Positions 42,965-54,200 are shown, numbered from the stretch's first letter. The stretch: 64,000 nt of DNA from Bradyrhizobium japonicum USDA 6 (GCF_000284375.1 NC_017249.1:7805001-7869000); one strand, 5' to 3'. Numbers and translations are program-made. The notes: generated by a model from the letters alone, not told the origin.

Positions 42965-44401
42965 CTATACGCCCAGCGCCTTGCGGTTGAACGTCCGCAG
43001 GAAGCGCAGCGACAACGTCCGCACGTTCGCGACGTTGAGCAGCCAGGCCGCAGCGGCGTAGGCAACGCCGCCCGCGGAGCTGACGACCATCAACGCCACG
43101 ATACCGGTACCGCCGGCTTGCGTCCGCGCAACGAGGATGGCGCCCGCCATCGCCGCCGCCGAAGCCGCAACGCCGGCGAGGCGATTGACGTCGAACGGCA
43201 CGGGATGGGCGCGGTGCATCAGGGCGACGGCGACGACGAAGCCGAGCGCTTCGGTGGCGAGCGTGGCCAGCGCCGCACCATAAAGGCCGTAGCCGGCGAC
43301 CAGTGCGAACATCAGTGCCACGCTGAGCACGAGCGTGAGGAACGACTGTGCCGCCAGCATGAAAGGCCGTTCGGCGAGTTGGAAGCTGATCTGCACATAG
43401 AATTGATTGGCGATGCCGAAGAAGCGCGCGAGTACCAGGGTCGGCAGCAGCGCCGATACGCCGGCGCGGAAATCGACGCCGACGAGCGTGCCCGCGACCT
43501 GGTCGGCCGCGAGTGCGAGCCAGACGGCGACAGGTGCGACGACGACGAGCAGCAACTCGAGGCTCTCGCTCAGCCGCTCCCGCGTCGTCTCGCTGTTTTT
43601 CTCGGACAGCGACCGGAACACCAGCGGCACGGTTGCCGCAGCGACGCTGGAGGCGATCATGACCATGAACTGGCGCGGCAGATCGGCGGCGACGCCGAAA
43701 ATGCCGGCGGCGTCCTTGCCGAGCAGATAAGCGACGATGAGCCGGTCGCAGGCCGAATAGACCGCAACGGACAATCCGGCCAGCGTCAGCGGCAGGCCGT
43801 AGCGCGCCAGCTGCATGAACTGGCTGCGCTGGAAGTGCGCGATCTTCGTGCGGTCGCCGACGAGATTGAGAATGATGCCGGTGAGCGAGCCCAGGCCGAA
43901 CGCGGCGAGCAGTCCCAAGCCACCCCAGCCGAGCCAGATGCCGAGCAGGCCAAAGCCGACGCTCGACACGCTGCGGACGATCGAGATCGCCGCGAACCTG
44001 TAGGGGCGCAATTTGGCGCGTTCGAATTCCTGGCCGACATCGACGGCATTGGCCATGATCGCGACGAACATGCTGGCGAGCAGCAGCTCGACACTGATAT
44101 CGCTGCGGAACAGAAAGACCAGCGGTGTGGTGGCGCAGAGCACCGCGGCCGTCAGCGCGAAGGCGACCATCGCCGTGCCGCGAAAATCCACCTCCGCCGA
44201 CATCGCCTGATAGCGGGACACCGAAAGCTTGATCCAGGCGAAGAAGATCGCGCCCAATATGCCGGCAAGGCTGATGCCGACGACATAGACGCCGTACTCG
44301 GCCGGCGTCAGCAGCCGCGTGTAGGCAGTGACCGCGAAGAAGCCCACCGCTGCGGGCAGGATATAGGCGACGAGATAAATCGAGAAATGGCGGTTCAGCA
44401 T
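42965..44401 (-). CDS. Polysaccharide flippase (Wzx/MurJ-like, MVF superfamily)
   Basis: The product is 478 residues with about 12-14 membrane helices. The start (FSIYLVAYILPAAVGFFAVT, then TRLLTPAEYGVYVVG) is typical of polysaccharide-biosynthesis exporters. It should flip lipid-linked sugars across the inner membrane for exopolysaccharide or O-antigen. A glycosidase and a possible glycosyltransferase lie next to it, supporting a surface-polysaccharide role. It is divergent from the GH10 gene. Confidence 0.87.
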   Translation of the reverse strand: MLNRHFSIYLVAYILPAAVGFFAVTAYTRLLTPAEYGVYVVGISLAGILGAIFFAWIKLSVSRYQAMSAEVDFRGTAMVAFALTAAVLCATTPLVFLFRSDISVELLLASMFVAIMANAVDVGQEFERAKLRPYRFAAISIVRSVSSVGFGLLGIWLGWGGLGLLAAFGLGSLTGIILNLVGDRTKIAHFQRSQFMQLARYGLPLTLAGLSVAVYSACDRLIVAYLLGKDAAGIFGVAADLPRQFMVMIASSVAAATVPLVFRSLSEKNSETTRERLSESLELLLVVVAPVAVWLALAADQVAGTLVGVDFRAGVSALLPTLVLARFFGIANQFYVQISFQLAERPFMLAAQSFLTLVLSVALMFALVAGYGLYGAALATLATEALGFVVAVALMHRAHPVPFDVNRLAGVAASAAAMAGAILVARTQAGGTGIVALMVVSSAGGVAYAAAAWLLNVANVRTLSLRFLRTFNRKALGV

Positions 44402-44751
44402 GCGAGCACAGGACCGGCAACGGTGTTGCGATGGTGACGGCCGTTAATCAATGACCTTGGCGGGGCGAACGAACTGCGCCGCAGCATCTCTCAAGAGTGT
44501 CACATAAGTCTGCAGATCGGGCGGCGAATGAGGCTGACAGGCCGCTTTCGCCCATTAGCGTTAAATTTGCCCTTCCCTGGGGCGGTTCGAGCGATCACGA
44601 CACGAACCCCTGATCCAGACTGGAACAGCGATGCAGCGCCACGCGCGTTGCGCACCGGACATCCGCAAAGGTTAACCCAACGACAGGAAACCCCGGCGTC
44701 GCAAGGCGCCGCTTGGTACGATGGCGCGTTGGTTCCAAAAGGAACGTCCCC
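44402..44751. other. Divergent intergenic region, flippase and GH10
   Basis: These 350 bases hold no supported gene. An AT-richer patch (about 44558-44575, ATTAGCGTTAAATTTGCC) is the best place for a promoter. No clear operator palindrome was found. Confidence 0.5.
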
Positions 44752-45819
44752 GTGACCAGGCTCGACAGACGCGAATTTCTCCTCGGCAGCGCCGTAGCAC
44801 TCGCGGCGGGGGCATCGGCGTCCGCCGCGCCGGCATCAAAACTCGCGCAGCGCCGTCCGGGCTTTGGCGCTGCGGCGACGCTCTGGGACCTGCAAGCCGA
44901 TCCGAGGCTCGGCGAAGCCATCAGCACCTATTGCACCCAGGTGGTGCCGGTGCTTGAGCTGAAATGGCCGATGCTGCGGCCGAACGCGCACACGTTCAAC
45001 TTCGAGCGCGCCGACGCGATCCTGGATTTCGCGCGGGAGAACGATCTGACGATGCGCGGCCACGCGCTCGCCTGGTATCACGACATTCCGGACTGGACCA
45101 AGCAGATCAAGGACACCAAGGGCGTCGAGCGCGCCTATGTCGACCACATCGGCACCGTCGTGTCCTATTACAAGGACAAGCTGACGTCATGGGACGTCGT
45201 CAACGAGCCGATCCCGGACAATCCGAAGAAGATCACCGACCGGCGCGATACGTTCTGGACGCAGCATCTGGGCAATCGCTGGATCCCGCTGGCCTTCCGC
45301 ACGGCGGCTGCAGCCGATCCCTTCGTCAAGCTCGCGATCAACGAATATGACATCGAGTCGGCGAAGGACTCGTTCATTGCCAAGCGCGCGGCGTACCGCA
45401 ACCTCATCATGGACCTGCTCGACCAGGGCGTGCCGCTGCACGCCGTGGGCCTGCAATCGCATCTGCACGCCGAGCTCGATATCGACACGCATGGGCTCGC
45501 CGAATTCGTCACCGAGCTGCGCTCCTGGGGCCTCGATGTGCTCGTCACCGAGCTCGATGTCGACGACCAGAAACTGACGGGCAACCCGGCAGAGCGCGAC
45601 GCCATCGTCGCCAAGCGCGTCGACGACCTCCTGACCGCGATCTCGACCAGCGGGCCGGTGCGCTCGATCCTGACCTGGGGCCTCTCGGATCGCTATAGCT
45701 GGATCAACGGCACCTTCGCCCGCGCGGACAAGCAGCCGAACCGCCCGTTGCCGCTCGACGGCGAGTTCAAGCCGAAGCCGTTCATGGACGTCATCAGCAA
45801 GTTCACGAGGGACGCCTGA
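44752..45819 (+). CDS. Tat-exported GH10 endo-1,4-beta-xylanase-like glycosidase
   Basis: The product is 355 residues from GTG 44752, with AAAGGAA 8 bases upstream. The N-terminus has a twin-arginine signal (RLDRREFLLGSAVAL). The GH10 barrel has acid/base Glu152 in SWDVVNEPIPDN and nucleophile Glu267 in LVTELDVDD, both at family positions, plus MRGHALAWYHDIPDW. It should act outside the cytoplasm. In this context it may trim the organism's own exopolysaccharide rather than plant xylan. It ends 9 bp from the convergent gene. Confidence 0.9.
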   Translation: MTRLDRREFLLGSAVALAAGASASAAPASKLAQRRPGFGAAATLWDLQADPRLGEAISTYCTQVVPVLELKWPMLRPNAHTFNFERADAILDFARENDLTMRGHALAWYHDIPDWTKQIKDTKGVERAYVDHIGTVVSYYKDKLTSWDVVNEPIPDNPKKITDRRDTFWTQHLGNRWIPLAFRTAAAADPFVKLAINEYDIESAKDSFIAKRAAYRNLIMDLLDQGVPLHAVGLQSHLHAELDIDTHGLAEFVTELRSWGLDVLVTELDVDDQKLTGNPAERDAIVAKRVDDLLTAISTSGPVRSILTWGLSDRYSWINGTFARADKQPNRPLPLDGEFKPKPFMDVISKFTRDA

Positions 45820-45828
45820 GACGCGGCC

Positions 45829-46806
45829 TTAGCGCGTCTTCGCCGGCACTTCGAACTCGACCGCATCACCCATATCTTCAGGAGACAGGCTCGGGCTGCG
45901 TCGGTCACGCGAGCTGAGGCGGAACACGTCGCGGATGTCGTCGACCGAGGTCGACGAATAGGACTGGATGCAGAGCGCGACCTGTTCGGGCGAGGCCGCG
46001 CGCATCATCGCTTCGATGGCCGGGCGGTCGAGGGGCGTGTCGTCCCAATGCGAGACCGCGATGCTGTCTTCGGTGACCCGATGGGCGGCCAGATGCGCGG
46101 GCGAGTTCGCAACGAAGTGCCCGTACATCAGATACTCCGAGAACTTCTTCTTCCGGCACAACGCCAGAACCCAGTTCAACCCCGTCGCCGCCTTGATGGC
46201 AGCGGTCATCGCGCGCGCGGTGTCCCTATCCCAGACAAGTGCGTTGCCGACATAGTCGTCCGCCGGGAACGAGCGCTCCTCGATACCGAGAAGCTGATCG
46301 ACAGTGCGCAGCCACAACCCGTGCAACGGGTGGTCAGCGCCGATGTCCTTCGGGGTGACGAACAGCGGCGTCTTCTCAGCGCCGGCATATTGGCCGACGT
46401 CGAATTCACGGAAGAACAGATTGTCCGAGTCCAGAATGCAGACGCGCTGCTCCGGCGCGTTGAGGACACCGGCGATCTTGAGGATCTGCTGGATGTGCCA
46501 ACCATGCACGGGCGACGACAGCAGCGACAGCCAGACCCGGCGCTTGCTGAGGAACCGAAGCGCCGGCGGCAGCGCCCAGAGCCATTTCGGCAGATAATTC
46601 GAGGCCGGAACGATGACGCGCTTTTCGGATGCGAACCGCGCGAACAGCGGGACGTCCTCATCGTTAACGAGAACATAATGCCGCGTGTATCCCGACAGCC
46701 AGGTGTCGATGCTCTCGCTGAGCAACGAAAAGCGTTCGATATCCTTGGCGTAGCTGGCGGTCAGCAGGGCAACGGAATGCATGGAGCGCGCTCGAATGGC
46801 CATCAA
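45829..46806 (-). CDS. DUF6492-type putative glycosyltransferase
   Basis: The product is 325 residues without signal peptide. VALLTASYAKDIERFSLLSE opens a nucleotide-sugar-like Rossmann region and VCILDSDNLFFREFD has the DxD-type motif of glycosyltransferases. The middle WLWALPPALRFLS segment may touch the membrane. Substrates are unknown. The start could also be Met9 (46782). It lies between the GH10 enzyme and a methyltransferase gene, in line with a polysaccharide cluster. Confidence 0.72.
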   Translation of the reverse strand: MMAIRARSMHSVALLTASYAKDIERFSLLSESIDTWLSGYTRHYVLVNDEDVPLFARFASEKRVIVPASNYLPKWLWALPPALRFLSKRRVWLSLLSSPVHGWHIQQILKIAGVLNAPEQRVCILDSDNLFFREFDVGQYAGAEKTPLFVTPKDIGADHPLHGLWLRTVDQLLGIEERSFPADDYVGNALVWDRDTARAMTAAIKAATGLNWVLALCRKKKFSEYLMYGHFVANSPAHLAAHRVTEDSIAVSHWDDTPLDRPAIEAMMRAASPEQVALCIQSYSSTSVDDIRDVFRLSSRDRRSPSLSPEDMGDAVEFEVPAKTR

Positions 46807-46877
46807 GCCGCACTCATAGCCGCACCGCGAGATGCTGGAAACTCACAAACGGAATCAAGGTAAAACGAAACGAAGCA

Positions 46878-47672
46878 TTAGCCATCCGACGGCAGCCCCT
46901 GCTCGATACCGCGAAAACGCAGTGGCGCCAGCGCGGCGGCGCGCTGCCACCAGTCGGCGACGCGATCGTCGAGTGCGGTCACGCCGCGACCCTGGCCCGG
47001 GAAGATCCGGATCTGCTGCACCGCCTCGGCCTCGAACCCCCTGCCCTTGCGCGTGATCTTGAGGGCGGCGCCCTCGCGATCGCGCTGCGTCAGCGGCGCC
47101 AGGAGGCGGCCGCGCGGACGGAGCGACTGAAGCCAGAGCGGATGCGGGTGCGGGAAGCCGGCATGCACGATGATCACGTCGGCCGGCTCGCCGATCTCCT
47201 CACATCCGTCGCCGTGCACGACCTCGACATTGCGATAGGGGCGAAGGTAGTTCGCGGCACGCGCCGCAAGCCGCCCGTCGCATTCGATTGCATGCACCCC
47301 GCCCCTGGGCCCCACGATCCTCGACAACACCGCCGAAAAATAGCCGAGACCGCAGCCGATCTGGACCACGCGGTCCTTCTCCCCGACGTCGAGCAGATCG
47401 ATGAAGTGCGCCCACAGGCTCGGCAGCCCGGTGTCGAGCTTGCGGCGCGCATCGATCGCGACCAGCACATTGTCGTAGAGATGAACGGGATCGGCATTCG
47501 GCGTCAGCCGATAGCTGCGCGCCGCCTCGCTCTTGATGCGCCAGGGTCCCTTGGCCAGAAAATCCTCGCGCGGGACGCCGGCGAGCGCTTCGAGCAGGCG
47601 TGGCGAGGAGATCCGCTCTCGCTTGGCAATCAACTCGACGTAACGCGCGCGCGCGGCGGCAAGATCGCTCAT
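46878..47672 (-). CDS. Protein-L-isoaspartate methyltransferase-like enzyme
   Basis: The product is 264 residues. LYDNVLVAIDARRKLDTGLPSL replaces the usual substrate-loop area, and the SAM motif VVQIGCGLGYFSAVLSRIVG matches PCMT proteins (VLEIGTGSGYQ in classical Pcm). It may not repair isoaspartate; many alphaproteobacterial relatives act on other targets. Its ATG overlaps the stop of the large cyclase gene (47669-47672), so it is coupled to that gene. Confidence 0.82.
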   Translation of the reverse strand: MSDLAAARARYVELIAKRERISSPRLLEALAGVPREDFLAKGPWRIKSEAARSYRLTPNADPVHLYDNVLVAIDARRKLDTGLPSLWAHFIDLLDVGEKDRVVQIGCGLGYFSAVLSRIVGPRGGVHAIECDGRLAARAANYLRPYRNVEVVHGDGCEEIGEPADVIIVHAGFPHPHPLWLQSLRPRGRLLAPLTQRDREGAALKITRKGRGFEAEAVQQIRIFPGQGRGVTALDDRVADWWQRAAALAPLRFRGIEQGLPSDG

Positions 47673-50600
47673 CTCACCGCATCGGCCTGTTCACGGACGG
47701 GCACGTCTCCGCCGAGCTCGTTGAGGAGCTGCATCGCCTGCTTCAGGTCCGGGGTGTAAAAGCCCTCGCTGAACTTGCCGAGGATCGGCAAAAGCAGGAG
47801 GCTCGCGTGCTCGCGCTTGCCGGCTTCGAGCGACAGCCGCGCAAGGCTGACGGCGGTCCGAAGCTCCCATGACAGCGCGCCCTGCTTGCGCGCGGTCTCC
47901 AGCGACAGGGTGAACAGGTCCTCGGCCTCCTGCACCGATGCCGGATCACCGTCCGACATCGTGATCTCGCCCTGCAGGCGATAGACCTCGGCGAGATAGG
48001 AGTGATCGCCGGTCCGTCTGGCGGTCGCGAGCGCGCCGTCCAGCGCGCGCAAGGCGGCATCGCGCATCCCGACCTTGGCATAGGCTTCCGCAAGCAGGCA
48101 GCGGAACCAGCAGCCTGCGAGCCAGGAATCCATCGCCTCGTATTCGTCGAGGCCGAAGCGCATCTGGCTGAGACCTTCGTCGGCCTCGCCGAGCTGGGCC
48201 AGCGCCCAGCCGCGCAGGATCGCCGCCTGCTGCTTCCAGTGCAGGAAATTGTGCTCGGTGGCGATGATCATGGCGCGGTTGGCGTGGTCGCGCGTGCCCT
48301 CGACGTCGCGCAAATGCTGGCACAGATAGGCGCCGAACACGAGCGCGAAGGCGAGCGTGAAGGGATGGCGGATCTTCTCGGCATTCGCGATCGCCTGCTC
48401 GCTGTGCTGGCGCGCCGCGTCGGGCCGGCCGAGGAACCAGAGGAGATAGCCGAGATAGGACAGCGAAACGACGCCGGGATCGGTACCGTGCCGCTCCATC
48501 AGATCGGAGTGCAGATCGGGACTGTAGAGGTTGATGCAGCGGTGCAGATGGTGCTGGGAGGCGGCAAAACGGCCGCGATAGAGCATCGTCATCGCGATCG
48601 AGCGGTGCGCCTCGATCAGATATCCGGTCTGCTGCGCCGGCTGCGTGCGCTCGTTCAGCCGCTCGCGCTTGGCGAATTTCAGCAGCTCGACGCTGAGATC
48701 GTGCGCGCGGCTGAGATCGGCACGGATGAAATGGCAGACCCAGAGCCCGCGCGTGGCGGCGAAGGCCTTCTCGTCGTCGTCGAGCTGCTGACCGAGCTCG
48801 AGCGCGCGGATGTAGTTCTCCTCGACCTCCTGCACGGCGTAGCCCTTGGCGGCAATCAATGCGTTGCCGAGCGCGATGCGCAGCTCCAGCTCCATCTCGT
48901 CGGCGCCCTGCATGCGTGCATTGGCCTGCACGACGCTCAAGCCCCGGCGCAAATGCCCGATCGCCTCCAGATTGGCGCCGCTCTTGGCCGCCTGCTTGCC
49001 GGCCTTGAGCCAGAAGCTGGCGGCGCCCTCGCTCTGGCCGGATTCGGTGAGGTGATGGGCGAGCAGCTCCGGTTCGCGCTCGGTCTTCTCCGGATACATC
49101 TCGGCGAGCACCTGCGCGATCCGTGAATGCAGCTTGCGCCGCTCGCTGTGCAGCAGGCTGTCGTGCGCGGCGTTCTGGATCATCACGTGCTTGAAGGAAT
49201 AGAGCGCGCCGGGCGGATGGCCGCGGCGCACGATCAACCCGGCCTCCTCCAGATGATTGAGCGCGGCCTCGATCTGCTCCGCCGGCGTGTTGGCGACCGC
49301 GTGCAGCGTCTCGTAGGAGAACTCGCGGCCGATGGTGGCGCCGATCTGCGCGATGCGCTTGAACGGCCCCATCCGGTCCAGCCGCGCCATCAGCGAGTCG
49401 GTGAGGGTCGCCGGGATCGCGAGCTGCCGCCATGGGCCCGACAGCACGTAGCGCCCGTGCCGCTCGGTCAGGAGGTTGGATTCGAGAACGGTCTTGGTCA
49501 GCTCTTCCAGGAACAGCGGCACGCCGTCGGTCTTGACGATGATCTCCTCGACCACCTCCTTGGGAAGCTCGCGGCCCGCGACGCGCTCGACCAGCGTCGT
49601 GCGCAGCTGCCGGCTCAGGCGGTTCAGCACCAGCGTGGTGATGTGCGAATGCGCGTTCCAGCTCGGCTGGAATTCGGAGCGCGCGGTGATGATGACAAGG
49701 ACCGGCTGGTTTTGCACGCGGTCAACGAGGAGGTCGATCACCTCGCGGGAGGTCGGGTCGATCCAGTGCAGATCCTCAAGCGCGATCACCAGCGGCATGT
49801 CGCGCGCAAGGCCGAGGAAATGATTGACCAGCGCCGCGACGGTCGCATCCTTCTGCTGCTGCGGCGACAGGTCGAGCGGCGGATAGCGGTCTCCGGTCGG
49901 GATCGACAGCAGCGCGGCAAACAGCGGCGTGACCTGCTCGATGTCACCATGGGCGGCGGCGATCGCGGTCTCCAGACCCGCCAGCGATGTCGCGGACGGA
50001 TCCTCGCGGTCGAGGCCGAGCGAGAATTTGAGCTGCTCGGAGAACGGATAGAACGCCGTGGAAGTGTAATAGGGCGAGCACTGGAACGAGACGTGTCCAT
50101 GGCGGTCGCCCGCGATCCGGTCGAATATCTCCTGGATGATGCGCGACTTGCCGATGCCGGGCTCGCCGAACTTGACCACGACCTGGCCGTCGCCGTCCTT
50201 GACCTGCTGCCAGCGCCCCATCAGCAGCGCGATCTCCTCCTCGCGGTTGACGAGCGGCGTCAACCGCCCGCCCATGGCTGCGGCGAAGCGCGTCTCCGCC
50301 CGTGAGGCGCGCACCACGTGCCAGGCCTGCGTCTTCTCCGAGATGCCTTTCAGCGCATGGACACCGAGATTGCGGTAGTCGAACTTGCCCTTCAGCAGCG
50401 ACTGTGTCGAGGACGAGATCACGACGCCGTTGGGCGGCGCCAGACCTTGCAGGCGCGCGGCTAGATTGACGGTTTCTCCGACCGCGGAGTCGCGCTCCTC
50501 GGTGCCTTGGCCAACGAGGTCGCCGACCACGACGAGGCCGGTCGCGATTCCGATGCGGACCGCGGGGGCGTGGCTCAGCGCACCGCGCGGCTCGATCGCG

Positions 50601-51139
50601 CGGGCAGTCGACAGCACCCGCACGATCTCGAGCCCGGCGCGCACCGATCGCTCGGCATCGTCCTCATGCGCGGTCGGATAGCCGAAATAGACAAGGATAC
50701 CGTCGCCGACGAAGCGCGCGGCAAACCCTTCGTAATGCTTCACCACGCGGACACAGGTCTCGCGAAAGCTCGCGATCATGTCGCGCACGTCTTCCGGATC
50801 GAACTGTACCGACAGCGAAGTGGAATCCACCATGTCGCAGAACATGGTGGTGAGCTGACGCCGTTCGGCACCGACTTCCGTCCGGACCTGCGGGCGCGCC
50901 GCCGCATCGGGCTTCTCTGTGGTCTCAGCCTCGAATAGCGCCGACATCGCGCGCTGAAGCCGCTTGCGATCGCCGAGCGGCAATCCGAGCTCGACCAGGT
51001 CGGATTCCGTCAGGTCCCCCATCACATCGAGATCGAGGCGGTGCTGCGCGAAGAGATCGGTGTAATGTCCAAGACCGACGCCTTCGAGCCAGCGCTTCAA
51101 CCCGCCTTCCGTCCCCGTAACAGGCTCATTCTCCAGCAT
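47669..51139 (-). CDS. SAM domain, class III cyclase, AAA ATPase and TPR signalling protein
   Basis: The product is 1156 residues. A SAM (sterile alpha motif) domain covers about residues 12-68 (LKRWLEGVGLGHYTDLF). The cyclase domain spans 90-270 with MFCDMVDSTSLS, FVGDGILVYFGYP and VGETVNLAARLQG, all catalytic positions kept except Glu where Asp is usual. The AAA/STAND-like ATPase has Walker A GEPGIGKSR (about 330) and Walker B VIALEDLHWID. The C-terminal 450 residues are TPR-like. Such proteins probably make cAMP in response to a bound partner. It is cytoplasmic. The PCMT-like gene follows by a 4-bp overlap. Confidence 0.9.
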   Translation of the reverse strand: MLENEPVTGTEGGLKRWLEGVGLGHYTDLFAQHRLDLDVMGDLTESDLVELGLPLGDRKRLQRAMSALFEAETTEKPDAAARPQVRTEVGAERRQLTTMFCDMVDSTSLSVQFDPEDVRDMIASFRETCVRVVKHYEGFAARFVGDGILVYFGYPTAHEDDAERSVRAGLEIVRVLSTARAIEPRGALSHAPAVRIGIATGLVVVGDLVGQGTEERDSAVGETVNLAARLQGLAPPNGVVISSSTQSLLKGKFDYRNLGVHALKGISEKTQAWHVVRASRAETRFAAAMGGRLTPLVNREEEIALLMGRWQQVKDGDGQVVVKFGEPGIGKSRIIQEIFDRIAGDRHGHVSFQCSPYYTSTAFYPFSEQLKFSLGLDREDPSATSLAGLETAIAAAHGDIEQVTPLFAALLSIPTGDRYPPLDLSPQQQKDATVAALVNHFLGLARDMPLVIALEDLHWIDPTSREVIDLLVDRVQNQPVLVIITARSEFQPSWNAHSHITTLVLNRLSRQLRTTLVERVAGRELPKEVVEEIIVKTDGVPLFLEELTKTVLESNLLTERHGRYVLSGPWRQLAIPATLTDSLMARLDRMGPFKRIAQIGATIGREFSYETLHAVANTPAEQIEAALNHLEEAGLIVRRGHPPGALYSFKHVMIQNAAHDSLLHSERRKLHSRIAQVLAEMYPEKTEREPELLAHHLTESGQSEGAASFWLKAGKQAAKSGANLEAIGHLRRGLSVVQANARMQGADEMELELRIALGNALIAAKGYAVQEVEENYIRALELGQQLDDDEKAFAATRGLWVCHFIRADLSRAHDLSVELLKFAKRERLNERTQPAQQTGYLIEAHRSIAMTMLYRGRFAASQHHLHRCINLYSPDLHSDLMERHGTDPGVVSLSYLGYLLWFLGRPDAARQHSEQAIANAEKIRHPFTLAFALVFGAYLCQHLRDVEGTRDHANRAMIIATEHNFLHWKQQAAILRGWALAQLGEADEGLSQMRFGLDEYEAMDSWLAGCWFRCLLAEAYAKVGMRDAALRALDGALATARRTGDHSYLAEVYRLQGEITMSDGDPASVQEAEDLFTLSLETARKQGALSWELRTAVSLARLSLEAGKREHASLLLLPILGKFSEGFYTPDLKQAMQLLNELGGDVPVREQADAVR

Positions 51140-51274
51140 GGTGATTCTGCCCGACCTTCACTCCGTCGAAGGGCTTTAGGCCCCTCAACCACAGATTTTG
51201 GGGCCCGAACTTCACCTCAGACTGGACGCGTTCCTTAAGTCTTGGGAAGAATAGCTCAATCAGATCAAAAGGGA

Positions 51275-54200
51275 ATGGCATTGTCCCACATTGCATCCGC
51301 TGCGGGAGAGGATTCGGACAGCGCAGGCGCCGAAACCAGGACCTTTGCCGATATCGGCGGCCTTCTCGACTTTTATGCGCGCAAGACGCCGGCGGCACCG
51401 GCTCTCCTCGCGCCGGGCCGGCCGGCCCTCACCTACGGCAAGCTGGGTGAGTTGATCCAGCAACTGGTCCGCACCCTGCGGGGGCTCGGCATTGCCCCTG
51501 CCGACCGGATCGCCGTTGCGCTGCCGCGCGGCGCCGACAGCGCGCTGGCGCTGATCGCGGTCGCCTCGGCCGGCGCCTGCGTCCCCGTCAATCCCGATCT
51601 GACGGCCGACGAGCTGCAACGCTATTTCAGCGAATTGAAGCTGACTGCGCTCGTCACCCGGGCCGACATGAACTCACCAAGTCGTGACGTTGCCAAGGCG
51701 CTCGATATCGCGGTGATCGATTTCGTGCCGGGGCCGAACGACAATCTCGGCGGCTGCGCATTCATCGGCCCGGCAGTCGGGCCGGCCAGCACGAGCGGCG
51801 CCTCGCGCGGCGACGATGACGCCTTCATCCTGTTGACGTCAGGCACGGCGGCGCGGCCGAAAATGGTGCCGCTGACGCAGCGCAATGTGTGCCTGTCCGC
51901 ATACAATGCCGGCCGCGTGCTGTCGCTCGCGGCCCACGACCGCCTGCTCAACGCTCTGCCGCTGTTTCACGCCCATGGCCTGATCTCCGGCCTGCTGACG
52001 GCGCTGGCCGCGGGCTCCAGCGTGATCTGTACCAATGGTTTCGATGCATCGTCCTTCTTCAGCTGGATGCGGGAGCTGCGCCCGACCTGGTACACGGCGG
52101 TGCCGACCATCCATCGCGCGCTGCTGACGGCGGCCGAGGCCGACCCGGACCGCGCCCGCTCGTCGTCGCTGCGCGTGATCCGCTCGGCCTCATCCTCGCT
52201 CGCGCCCGCGATCCTGAACGGGCTGGAGGCGATGTTCGGCGTTCCCGTGCTCGAAACGTACGGCATGACGGAAGCGGCTTCGCAGATCTCCGCCAATCCG
52301 TTCGAGCTGCGCAAGGTCGGTTCGGTCGGCCGCGCTGCGGGCCCCGAGATCGCGATCATGGACGGGGCGGGCCGCACGCTTGCGAGCGGCGAGCATGGCG
52401 AGATCATGCTGCGCGGGCCGAACATGAGCCGCGGCTATTATAATGACGAGGCGGCGACACGAGCCGCCTTCCGCAACGGCTGGTTCCGCACCGGCGACCT
52501 CGGCTATCTCGACGCCGACGGCTATCTCTTCATCGTCGGCCGCATCAAGGACGTCATCAACCGCGGCGGGCAGAAGATCTCGCCCCTGGAGGTCGAAGAG
52601 GTCCTGCTGAGCCATCCGGCGGTGCTGGAGGCCGGCGTGTTCGCCGTCCCGCACCAGAAGCTCGGCGAAAACGTCGCCGCCGTCGTGGTGCTGCGCCCGA
52701 ATTCCGAAGCAACTCCGGACCAGCTTCGGCAGTTCGCGCGCAAACGTCTTGCGGCCTACAAGGTGCCGAGCCTGATCCGCGGCGTGGCCGCACTGCCGAA
52801 AGGCGCGAGCGGCAAGGTCAAGCGCAACGCGCTGGCTGATCTGATCGCAACTGCGGAGCATGGCGACGAAGCGCAATTGCCGCGCAACGCGCTGGAGACC
52901 CAGCTCGCGGGGATCTGGGCCGATCTGTTGGAGCTGCGGCAGGTCGGCATCGACCAGGATGTCTTTGCGCTCGGCGCGGACTCGCTCGCGGCGACGCAGA
53001 TGCGCTCGCGCTTGCGCGAACGCTTCAATGTCGACTTCTCCTTCGAGGACATCTTCGATTGCGCCACGATCTCGGCGCTTGCGGCCCGGATCGAGACAGC
53101 CACAACCCATCGCGGGACGACGGCGCCCGCATGGCGCCAGGCGGCGGCAGCCGACGCGCCGCTGTCGTTCCAGCAGCAGCGGATGTATGTGCTCTCGCGG
53201 CTCGATCCGACCCGCTACAATTACAACGTCGTCGAAGTCGCCGTTCTCAAGGGCCTGGTCGACGTCCCCGCGCTTGCTGCGAGCCTCGCCTCGATCTGCG
53301 CGCGCCACGAGGCGCTGCGCTCGGTCTTCATCGAACGCGGGGGCGAGCCGGCGCAGCGGGTGCTGCAATCAGCTCCGCGGTTCGAGCAGATCAAGCTCAA
53401 GCCCTGCGCCGCGGACAAGCGGGCCGCAATCATCCGGCGCGAGGCACTCGAGCTCGCGCAATATCCGTTCGACCTGGCGCGCGAGCCGCCGCTGAAGGTT
53501 ACCCTGCTGTCGTTCGACAAATCCAGCCACGCTCTGGTGGTCAACGTCCATCACCTCGTCACCGACGGCTGGTCGCAACGGCTGTTCTGGGACGAGCTTG
53601 CCGCCCATTATTCCGCTGCACGCAAGGCAAGCGCGGTGACGTTGCCCTCGCCCGCCTTCCAGTATCGCGACTTTGCGCTGTGGCAGCAGAGCTGGGCTCA
53701 GACACCGGCGGCGAAGCAGCAGCTCGATTACTGGCGGACCCAGCTCGACGGTGTCACCACGCTGCCGCTGCGGACCGACCGGCCACGGCCGGAGGTCTGG
53801 AGCGGTCACGGCGCCCGTCACTATCTCGAATTCTCCAAGGCACTGTCGGCGGATTTGAGAGCCCTGAGCCAGGACCAGGGCGTCACGCCTTTCATGACGC
53901 TGCTCGCGGCTTTCCAGTGCCTGTTGTTCCGCCACACCGGACACGAGGATGTCGCGACGGGATCGCTGATCGCCAACCGCAACCAGATCGAGAGCGAGCG
54001 ACTGATCGGGCTGTTCGCCAACACCCTGATCCTGCGCAACGATTTCGGCGGCGATCCAGGTTTTGGCGAACTGTTGCGGCGGGTGCGGCAGGTCACGCTG
54101 GATGCCTACCGCAACCAGGACCTCCCGATCGAGGAAGTGCTGCGCGCGCTGCAGATCGCGCGCCGGAGCGACGGCAATCCGCTGTTCCGGATCATGTTCA

